From: JBDTSW01 sp039930945
GTDB taxonomy: Bacteria > Actinomycetota > Thermoleophilia > Solirubrobacterales > 70-9
Direction of reading: 5' to 3'
NCBI GenBank assembly: GCA_039930945.1
Contig: JBDTSW010000073.1
Span: forward strand, 1-11,272
DNA length: 11,272 nucleotides
How positions within the stretch are numbered: the stretch's first letter is position 1; each line of letters begins with the position of its first letter. Under the pieces are notes generated by a model. It saw only the letters and a program-made list of their open reading frames with translations, was not told the origin of the DNA and made no database searches. Shown piece after piece: positions 5,317 through 11,272 of the stretch. The position numbers and the translations under genes are program-made.

Positions 5317-6030
5317 ATGATCACCTCCGCCCAAAACGAGAAGCTGAAGCTGGTGCGCAAGCTCGCCGACCGCAAGCACCGTCAACGCGAGGAGCTGTTC
5401 GCGACCGAGGGCGAGGACCTGCTCGAGGCGGGCCTTCGGGCGGGACGCGAGCCCTCGTTCGTGCTGGTCGCACCCGGGTTCGGGCTGCAGGGCGAGGAGG
5501 TCGAGCCGGAGCTGCTCGACTCGGTCTCCACCCTGGGCTCGGGAACGCGGGCGATCGCGACCTGGCCCCAGGCCTGGGGGGAGCCCGTCGGCCCGGTCTG
5601 CGTCTACCTGCACGGGGTCGGCGACCCCGGCAACGTCGGCACCGTGATCCGCTCGGCGCATGCGCTGGCCGAGGGCAGCGTCGTCGTCGGCCCGGGCAGC
5701 GCCGATCCGCACTCGCCCAGGGCGGTGCGGGCGAGCATGGGCTCGATCTTCGGTGTCTCCCTGGCGAGGGGCCGGGTGACCGATACACCGCGGCCTCGGG
5801 TCGGCTTGGTCGCGCATGGGGGGGAGGCTCCCGGCGCCGCAGCGGCTGCGACCCTCTGCCTGGGCGCCGAGCGCGAGGGCCTGCCGGCCGAGGTCCTCGG
5901 GGAATGCCAGGCGACGTGGACGATTCCGCTGCGGGCCGGTGGCGCCGAATCGCTCAACGTCGCCGCCGCGGCGGCGATCGCGCTGCAGCGGATATCGTCG
6001 GCAGTCGCCGAAGGAGGGCCGGAAACCTGA
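5317..6030 (+). CDS. SpoU/TrmH-family RNA 2'-O-methyltransferase
   Basis: This SAM-dependent SPOUT-superfamily enzyme transfers a methyl group to a ribose 2'-OH in rRNA or tRNA; 237 residues. The three family motifs are intact: motif 1 DPGNVGTVIRSA (residues 103-114, with N106 and the catalytic-type R112), motif 2 LGAEREGLP (182-190), and motif 3 IPLRAGGAESLNVAAAAAI (203-221), which forms the knotted SAM site. The N-terminal ~95 residues (ITSAQNEKLKLVRKLADRKHR, then EELFATEGEDLLEAGL) form the substrate-binding domain seen in RlmB/TsnR-type members. ATG 5317 was preferred over the upstream TTGs (which overlap the terminator T-run) because GGGA lies 6 nt before it. The stop overlaps the pheS ATG by one base (TGATG). 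Members of this family sit beside rplT and pheS in many actinobacteria. The target nucleotide cannot be read from sequence, so I give no symbol. Confidence 0.95.
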   Translation: MITSAQNEKLKLVRKLADRKHRQREELFATEGEDLLEAGLRAGREPSFVLVAPGFGLQGEEVEPELLDSVSTLGSGTRAIATWPQAWGEPVGPVCVYLHGVGDPGNVGTVIRSAHALAEGSVVVGPGSADPHSPRAVRASMGSIFGVSLARGRVTDTPRPRVGLVAHGGEAPGAAAAATLCLGAEREGLPAEVLGECQATWTIPLRAGGAESLNVAAAAAIALQRISSAVAEGGPET

Positions 6031-7136
6031 TGCTGGAGCGGATCTCAAAGCTGCGCGACGAGGCCGACAAGGCGATCGCCGAGGCGGCGAGCGCGGATGC
6101 CGTCGCCGAGCTGCGCGTGCGCTATCTCGGCCGGCGCTCGGAGCTGACCGGGATCCTGCGGGGGATCGGCGAGCTGCCGGCCGCCGAGCGGGGCCCGGTG
6201 GGCTCGGGCGCCAACCAGGCACGGCAGGCGATCGAGGCGGCCCTGGAGGCACGCGGGGCGTCGTTGCAGGGGGCCGAGCTGGAGCAGGCGCTGGCCGCCG
6301 ACGCGCTCGACGTCACCCTGCCCGGGATCGCCCCCGTCGCCGCCGGGCACCTGCACCTGATCACCCGCACCCGCCGCGAGATCGAGGACATCTTCGTCGG
6401 CCTCGGCTACGGGGTGCTCGAGGGCCCCGAGGTCGAGCACGATTACTACAACTTCACCGCGCTCAACCACCCGCCCGGCCACCCGGCGCGGATGGTCCAG
6501 GACACCTTCTACGTCGATCCGGCGACCCTGCCCGAGGGCGTCGTCAACGACCGGGGGCTGCCGCCGGGGCCCCGGGACGTGGTCCTGCGCACCCACACCT
6601 CGCCGATGCAGATCCGGGCGATGGAGTCGCAGGGGCCGCCGATCTTCGTGATCGTCCCGGGGACCGTCTACCGCCGCGACTCCGACTCGACCCACACGCC
6701 GATGTTCTCCCAGGTGGAAGGCCTGGCGGTTGCCGAGGGGATCTCGCTCGCCGACCTCGCCGGAACGCTGCAGGAGGCGGCGCGGGCGCTGTTCGGCCCC
6801 GACCGGAAGACCCGGCTGAAGCCCGACTTCTTCCCCTTCACCGAGCCCAGCGTCCAGGTCGATGTCTCCTGCTTCGCCTGCGGCGGCTCGGGAACCCGCC
6901 CCGACGGGTCTCGCGACCCGCTCTGCAAGGGCACGGGCTGGATCGAGATCCTCGGCGCGGGGATGGTGGATCCCAACGTCTTCGGCTTCGTCGCCGAGCA
7001 CGGATATGACCCGGAGACGACCCAGGGCTTTGCCTTCGGGATGGGGATCGAGCGAATCGCGATGCTCAAGCACGGCCTCCCCGACCTGCGGATGTTCTTC
7101 GAAAACGACGCTCGGATGCTGGGGCAGTTCTCGTGA
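6030..7136 (+). CDS. pheS: Phenylalanine--tRNA ligase alpha subunit
   Basis: This is the catalytic subunit of the cytoplasmic alpha2beta2 PheRS, which activates Phe and charges tRNA-Phe; 368 residues, slightly longer than E. coli (327). An N-terminal coiled-coil arm (about 1-90) that grips tRNA is followed by the class II core. Recognisable parts are ITRTRREIEDIFVGLGY, the YNFTALNHPPGHPARMVQDTF block, LRTHTSPMQIRAM, motif 2 as GTVYRRDSDSTHTPMFSQVEG (from residue 211), and motif 3 as GFAFGMGIERIAMLKHG near the C-terminus. A small cysteine cluster (C281, C284, C299) lies where many PheS proteins have a CxxC...CxxC knuckle, but one cysteine of the second pair is absent and the loop is longer. 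The ATG at 6030 overlaps the previous stop; AGGAGG lies 12 nt upstream, longer spacing than usual, so coupling to upstream translation is likely. pheT follows after 13 nt. Confidence 0.98.
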   Translation: MLERISKLRDEADKAIAEAASADAVAELRVRYLGRRSELTGILRGIGELPAAERGPVGSGANQARQAIEAALEARGASLQGAELEQALAADALDVTLPGIAPVAAGHLHLITRTRREIEDIFVGLGYGVLEGPEVEHDYYNFTALNHPPGHPARMVQDTFYVDPATLPEGVVNDRGLPPGPRDVVLRTHTSPMQIRAMESQGPPIFVIVPGTVYRRDSDSTHTPMFSQVEGLAVAEGISLADLAGTLQEAARALFGPDRKTRLKPDFFPFTEPSVQVDVSCFACGGSGTRPDGSRDPLCKGTGWIEILGAGMVDPNVFGFVAEHGYDPETTQGFAFGMGIERIAMLKHGLPDLRMFFENDARMLGQFS

Positions 7137-7149
7137 GCGGGGGCCAGTC

Positions 7150-9609
7150 GTGAGGGTTCCGTTCAGCTGGCTGCGCGAGTACTGCGACCCGGGGCTGCCG
7201 GTCGCCGAGGTGGCGGAGCTGTTGTCGATGCGCGCGGTCGAGGTCGAGCGCGTCTCCCGCGTGGGCGCGCCCTCGCAGGAGGGCTTCGTCGTCGGCAGGG
7301 TGGTCTCGGCTGAAAAGCACCCAAACGCCGACCGGCTGAGGGTCTGCGAGGTGGAGACCGGCGACGGCGTCCGCGCGATCGTCTGCGGCGCCCCGAACAT
7401 CGCCGCCGGCCAGACGGTGCCGGTGGCGCTCCCCGGCGCGGTGATGGGAGACGGGCAGGAGCTGGGCCGGGCGAAGCTGCGCGGCGTCGTCTCCGACGGC
7501 ATGGTCCTCTCCGAGGCCGAGCTGCAGATCGGCGAGGACTCGGATGGAATCGTCGTTCTCGACGAAGGTCCCGCCGCCGGCACGCCGCTTGCGGATGTCC
7601 TGCCGATCGCCGAGTCCGTGCTCGAGCTGGATCTGAACCCGAACCGGGTCGACTGCTTCGGCGTCTACGGGGTGGCGCGCGAGGTTCACGCGATCACCGG
7701 CGCCGAGCTGGCGCCGCCGCCCTGGTCCGACGACGCCGGGGCGACCGCTGACGGGGAGGCCTCCGAGCACGCCTCGGTCAAGGTCGAGGTGCCCGGCCTC
7801 TGCCCCAGGTTCACGGCGCGCGTCTTCACCGACGTCCAGGTGGGCCCTTCGCCGCTGTGGCTCAAGGCCCGGCTGATGGCGGCCGGACAGCGTCCGATCT
7901 CCAACGTCGTCGACGTCACCAACTACGTGATGTTGCTGACGGCCCAGCCGCTGCATGCGTTCGACCTCGAGAAGGTGCCCGGGGGGGAGTTGATCGTGCG
8001 GACAGCGCTTGACGGCGAGAGGATGACGACGCTCGACGGGGTCGAACGTGAGCTCGACCCGGAGACCGTGCTCGTCTGCGACCGCAACGGCCCCTCGGGC
8101 ATCGCCGGGATCATGGGCGGCCAGGTCTCGGAGGTCTCCGGCGACACCACCCGGCTGCTGCTCGAGGTCGCGAACTGGGACGGGGTCAACATCCTCCGCA
8201 CCTCGAGCACGCTCGGCCTGCGCTCCGAGGCCTCGACCCGCTTCGAGAAGCAACTTCACCCGGAGACGACGATCTGGGCCCAGCGGGTCGCCTCGAGGCT
8301 GCTCGGCGAGATCGCCGGCGCCCGCATGGTCGGGGGAACGATCGACGAGGCCGCCGAGATTCCCGCCCCGCACGTGGTCTCCCTGCACGGGGCGCGCCTC
8401 GACTCGCTGCTGGGCATCGAGGTCCCGCGCGAGCGAGCGGCCTCGCATCTGGAACGTCTCGGGTTCGCCCTGGAGCTGGAGGGCGAGACCGACCTGATCG
8501 CCACGGTGCCGCTTCACCGCCACTACGACGTCACCCGCGAGGCCGACCTGATCGAGGAGGTCGGGCGCCTCGAGGGCTTCGACCGGTTGCCGAGGATGCT
8601 ACCCGCCAGTCGCGACCGCGTCGGACGCCTGACCCGCGAGCAGCTGCTGCGACGCCGGGCCGAGGACGAGCTCTCCGACCTGGGCTTCGACGAGATCGTC
8701 GCCTGGCGCTTCGGAGCCCCGGCCCTCGCCGACCGCCTGCGCCTGGCCGACGACGACGCCCGCCGCCCGCAGCTCGCGATGCGCAACCCACTCTCGGAGG
8801 ACCAATCGGCGATGCGCACGACGCTGATCGCCGGGTTGCTCGACGCCGCCAGCCACAACCTCTCCCGGGGCGCCGAGCGCGTCGCCCTGTTCGAGTGCGG
8901 CCGCGCCTATCTGCGACAGCCGCCGCCGCTCGAGGGCGGGCCGCTGGCGGGGGCGTTCGCCGGCGAGCTGCCCCCGCCGGTGCGCGAGCCGCACCTGCTG
9001 GGGGCGCTGGCCGTGGGTCCGCTGCGACCGCAGTCGTGGGGTGCCGCCCCCGTCCCCGCCGGCTTCTACGAGCTCAAGGGCTCGCTCGAGGCGCTGTGCG
9101 CACGCCTGGCGGCGCCGCTCGCGGTCGAGCCGAGCGCGGAGCCGTTCCTTCATCCGGGCCGCGCCGGCCGGGTCGTGCTCGGCGGCGTCGCCGCCGGCTG
9201 GCTCGGTGAGCTTCACCCCACCATCGCCGCCGGCTGGGACCTGCCGGGCGGGGTCGCCTTCGAGCTCGACCTCGCCGCCCTGGTCGCCGCCTCGGCGTCG
9301 GGCCTCGAGCGCTTCGAGGACGTGACCAGCTTCCCGGCCGTGCTCCAGGACCTGGCGGTTGTCGTCGGAGACGACATCCCCGCCGAGCAAGTGCGCGTGC
9401 TCGTGCTCGAGGCCGGGGGGGAGCTGTTGCGGTCGGCGCGAGTGTTCGACCTCTATCGCGGCGACCAGGTGGGCGAGGGCCGCAAGAGCCTGGCGCTGCG
9501 GCTCGAGTTCGCCGCCCCCGACCGCACGCTCACCGACGAGGAGGTCTCCGAGCGCCGGGAGGCGATCCGGGAGGGCCTCGGCGAGATCGGAGGCGCTTTG
9601 CGTGAGTGA
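7150..9609 (+). CDS. pheT: Phenylalanine--tRNA ligase beta subunit
   Basis: This non-catalytic partner of PheS carries tRNA recognition and editing of Tyr-tRNA-Phe; 819 residues (E. coli 795). In order: the conserved start MRVPFSWLREYCD, an EMAP/tRNA-binding OB fold (about 44-140, with HPNADRLRVCEV and VCGAPNIAAGQTVPVALPGA), the B3/B4 editing module (about 218-365, with ISNVVDVTNYVML and QPLHAFD), the B5 domain (about 408-485, ending DLIEEVGRLEGFDRLP), a catalytic-like core, and a C-terminal FDX-ACB anticodon domain (about 724-819, SFPAVLQDLAVVV). In B3/B4 the usual VMLELGQPLHAF reads VMLLTAQPLHAF, a local departure of unknown effect. The GTG start is supported by GGGGG with a 6-nt spacer and by the family N-terminus. 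The 3' end overlaps argC by 8 bp. The 2.5-kb frame is uninterrupted. Confidence 0.98.
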   Translation: MRVPFSWLREYCDPGLPVAEVAELLSMRAVEVERVSRVGAPSQEGFVVGRVVSAEKHPNADRLRVCEVETGDGVRAIVCGAPNIAAGQTVPVALPGAVMGDGQELGRAKLRGVVSDGMVLSEAELQIGEDSDGIVVLDEGPAAGTPLADVLPIAESVLELDLNPNRVDCFGVYGVAREVHAITGAELAPPPWSDDAGATADGEASEHASVKVEVPGLCPRFTARVFTDVQVGPSPLWLKARLMAAGQRPISNVVDVTNYVMLLTAQPLHAFDLEKVPGGELIVRTALDGERMTTLDGVERELDPETVLVCDRNGPSGIAGIMGGQVSEVSGDTTRLLLEVANWDGVNILRTSSTLGLRSEASTRFEKQLHPETTIWAQRVASRLLGEIAGARMVGGTIDEAAEIPAPHVVSLHGARLDSLLGIEVPRERAASHLERLGFALELEGETDLIATVPLHRHYDVTREADLIEEVGRLEGFDRLPRMLPASRDRVGRLTREQLLRRRAEDELSDLGFDEIVAWRFGAPALADRLRLADDDARRPQLAMRNPLSEDQSAMRTTLIAGLLDAASHNLSRGAERVALFECGRAYLRQPPPLEGGPLAGAFAGELPPPVREPHLLGALAVGPLRPQSWGAAPVPAGFYELKGSLEALCARLAAPLAVEPSAEPFLHPGRAGRVVLGGVAAGWLGELHPTIAAGWDLPGGVAFELDLAALVAASASGLERFEDVTSFPAVLQDLAVVVGDDIPAEQVRVLVLEAGGELLRSARVFDLYRGDQVGEGRKSLALRLEFAAPDRTLTDEEVSERREAIREGLGEIGGALRE

Positions 9610-10642
9610 GCTCGTCGCCGCCGATCCCTCAGCCCAGCCGATCTCCGGCGAGCCCCGGGCCCGGGTCCTGGTCGCCGGGGTGACCGGCCTCTCCGGCGCG
9701 CTCGCCGCGCGCCTGATCTGGCGCCATCCGCGGCTGGAGCTGGTCGCCGCCACCTCGCGCTCGCAGGCCGGCCGCCGCCTCGACGAGCTCTATCCGCGAC
9801 ACCGGGTGCCGATCACGCTGACCGAGCTCGACCTGCGCGCGGCCGACGAGGTCGAGGCGGCGGTCGTCGCGCTCCCGCACGGGGCCTCCGCACCCGTCGT
9901 GGCCGAGCTGCGGGGCCTGGGGGCGCTGGTGGTCGACCTCTCCGCCGACTTCCGCCTGCGCGACCTGACCACCTACGAGCGCTGGTACGCGCCGCACGGC
10001 GAGCCGGACCTGCTCTCCAGCGCCGTCTACGGCCTCACCGAGCTCAACCGCGCAAAGGTCCGGGAGGCCGAGCTGGTCGCGAACCCCGGCTGCTATCCGA
10101 CCGCGGCGATGCTGGCGCTGGCGCCGCTGGCCGAGGCGGGGGCGTGCGCGGAGGTGATCGTCGACGCCAAGTCGGGCGTCTCCGGCGCCGGGCGCGGGGG
10201 CGCCGACTTCGCCGACGTGGTCGAGAACTTCAAGCCCTACGGGCTCGAGGGGCACCGCCACTCCCCGGAGCTCGAGCAGGAGCTGCGCGCGCTCGGGTAC
10301 GAGGGCACGGTGACCTTCGTGCCGCACCTGCTGCCGCTCGACCAGGGGCTGCTGGCGAGCTGTTACGTCACTCCCTCCCGCGAGATCGGCTCGGAGGAGC
10401 TGCGGGCGCTGTACGAGGCCCGCTACGCCGGGGAGCCGTTCATCGACCTCGTCGACGTCCCCCCGGGGGTGCGCGACGTCCGCGAGACCAACGTGGCCAG
10501 GGTCCACGCGAGGCTGGACGAGCGCTCGGGGCGCGTGCTCGCCTTCTGCGCGATCGACAACCTCTGGAAGGGCGCGTCGGGCCAGGCGCTGCAGAACCTC
10601 AACCTGATGCTCGGCCTGCCGGAGACCGAGGGGCTGGTTTGA
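9602..10642 (+). CDS. argC: N-acetyl-gamma-glutamyl-phosphate reductase
   Basis: This enzyme catalyses the NADPH-dependent reduction of N-acetylglutamyl phosphate to the semialdehyde, the third step of the acetylated ornithine/arginine route, in the cytoplasm; 346 residues, normal for the family. After a short 20-residue lead, a Rossmann nucleotide-binding loop appears as GVTGLSG (residues 26-32, where GASGYTG is more common). It is followed by VVDLSADFRLRD, the catalytic cysteine C164 in NPGCYPTAAML, the substrate-binding DAKSGVSGAGRGG, HRHSPELEQEL, and VPHLLPLDQGLLASCYV. The C-terminus has the conserved IDNLWKGASGQALQNLN. GTG 9602 has a good GGAGG with 8-nt spacing located inside the end of pheT, and the genes overlap by 8 bp, suggesting coupled translation. 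argJ overlaps its stop. The pheT-argC junction matches the arrangement known in mycobacteria. Confidence 0.97.
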   Translation: MSELVAADPSAQPISGEPRARVLVAGVTGLSGALAARLIWRHPRLELVAATSRSQAGRRLDELYPRHRVPITLTELDLRAADEVEAAVVALPHGASAPVVAELRGLGALVVDLSADFRLRDLTTYERWYAPHGEPDLLSSAVYGLTELNRAKVREAELVANPGCYPTAAMLALAPLAEAGACAEVIVDAKSGVSGAGRGGADFADVVENFKPYGLEGHRHSPELEQELRALGYEGTVTFVPHLLPLDQGLLASCYVTPSREIGSEELRALYEARYAGEPFIDLVDVPPGVRDVRETNVARVHARLDERSGRVLAFCAIDNLWKGASGQALQNLNLMLGLPETEGLV

Positions 10643-11272
10643 GCGCGACGGTCTCCAGCTTCCTGCGCTCGCGCTGGGTCAGCGCCCCGGAGGGGGTTGA
10701 GCAGCTCGATCCGGGTGGGCTCGCCCCGGGCTTCGCCGCGGCTGGGGTCGCCTGCGGGCTCAAGCCGGGCGGTGGCCCGGACCTGGGCCTGCTGTTCAGC
10801 CAGGCCGACGAGGTTCGTTCTGCGGTGCTGCTGACCCGTAACGCGGCCGCGGCCGCGTCCGTCCGGGTCTGTCGCGACGAATGCGAGACGGGGTCGTTGC
10901 GGGGGGTCGTCGCCAACTCCGGCAACGCCAACGCAGCCACGGGGGAGCGCGGCTACCGCGACGCCCTGGCAATGCGCGATGCCGCGGCGCGGGCGCTGGG
11001 GGCCGAGCCGGCGCGGGTCGCCGTCGCCCAGACCGGGGTGATCGGCGTGCCGCTGCCGCTCGACAAGGTGCTCGACGGGGTCGAGCGGGCTGCGCCGCTG
11101 ATCGCGGCCGACGGCGCCGCGGCGTTCACGCGGGCGATCATGACCACCGACCGCGGGCCCAAGGCCTGCACCCTGCGCTGCGACGGGGTCACGCTCTCGG
11201 CACAGGCCAAGGGGGCGGGGATGATCGAGCCCGGCTTCGCGACGATGCTCTGCTTCGTGCAGACCGACGCGC
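10639..11272 (+). CDS. argJ: Bifunctional ornithine acetyltransferase/N-acetylglutamate synthase, 5' part
   Basis: ArgJ moves the acetyl group from N-acetylornithine to glutamate (and in many bacteria also uses acetyl-CoA), recycling acetyl in arginine synthesis. About 211 residues are visible before the window ends; the full protein is normally about 390-410. It opens with WVSAPEGVEQLDPGGLAPGF, then VACGLKPGGGPDLGLLFS, VVANSGNANAATGERG (the oxyanion/substrate region), QTGVIGVPLPLDKVL, AIMTTDRGPK and KGAGMIEPGFATML. The autocatalytic cleavage site and nucleophile is Thr202 in ATML, so the visible part is essentially the alpha chain. The start is TTG 10639, overlapping the argC TGA by 4 bp (TTGA) with GAGGGG 5 nt upstream, a clear ribosome binding site. 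The family motif GMIxPNMATML reads GMIEPGFATML here. The protein continues outside the window. Confidence 0.95.
   Translation, partial: MSATVSSFLRSRWVSAPEGVEQLDPGGLAPGFAAAGVACGLKPGGGPDLGLLFSQADEVRSAVLLTRNAAAAASVRVCRDECETGSLRGVVANSGNANAATGERGYRDALAMRDAAARALGAEPARVAVAQTGVIGVPLPLDKVLDGVERAAPLIAADGAAAFTRAIMTTDRGPKACTLRCDGVTLSAQAKGAGMIEPGFATMLCFVQTDA

Noticed and set aside
6045..7583. 512-codon open frame on the minus strand across pheS/pheT
   Set aside because: It runs antisense through two well-conserved genes and their junction, with no domain signature; a composition artefact.
1..11272. Novel defence, mobile or biosynthetic system
   Set aside because: Every large frame except the 161-residue orphan and the truncated membrane protein belongs to a well-known housekeeping family; there are no transposase, integrase, repeat-array or toxin-antitoxin signatures.

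Overview
The window reads as chromosomal housekeeping DNA from a very GC-rich actinobacterium. All genes lie on the plus strand, third codon positions are almost all G or C, and the order thrS – infC – rpmI – rplT – rRNA methyltransferase – pheS – pheT – argC – argJ combines the widespread IF3/L35/L20 block with the actinobacterial habit of placing arginine biosynthesis genes behind pheST. The style of the membrane protein and the lack of Shine-Dalgarno sites at several starts suggest a deep-branching lineage such as Thermoleophilia/Solirubrobacterales, but that placement is an inference from memory, not a computed result.

Layout. Positions 1-1257 hold the 3' part of a polytopic membrane protein, perhaps GT-C glycosyltransferase-like. 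A short gap with a possible leaderless promoter leads to thrS (1281-3224). The 166 nt between thrS and infC is the most information-rich non-coding stretch. It holds a -10-like TATACT, a 10-codon open frame with five consecutive threonine codons (MQGTTTTTRR), a C-rich/G-poor tract, and an 8-bp inverted repeat whose 3' arm abuts the probable infC start codon. infC (3391-4032) is followed by an unrecognised 161-residue gene (4087-4572) with its own promoter-like site, lying between infC and rpmI. Next come rpmI (4606-4812), a 65-nt spacer with two small hairpins, rplT (4878-5237) and a clear intrinsic terminator (5264-5288).

The second transcription unit starts right after the terminator. It contains a SpoU/TrmH-family RNA methyltransferase (5317-6030), pheS (6030-7136), pheT (7150-9609), argC (9602-10642) and the 5' part of argJ (10639 to window end). 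Most junctions overlap or nearly touch (1-bp overlap, 13-bp gap, 8-bp overlap, 4-bp overlap), consistent with one translationally coupled operon. It serves Phe-tRNA charging, rRNA or tRNA methylation and the acetylated arginine pathway, and probably continues to argB/argD beyond the window.

I see no mobile element, CRISPR array, tRNA, rRNA or defence system. The points worth following are regulatory (Thr leader peptide, shared leaderless-start motif, infC hairpin, possible L20 operator, terminator in front of the pheST operon), plus the orphan gene between infC and rpmI and an altered cysteine cluster in PheS. No intergenic stretch exceeds 300 bases.
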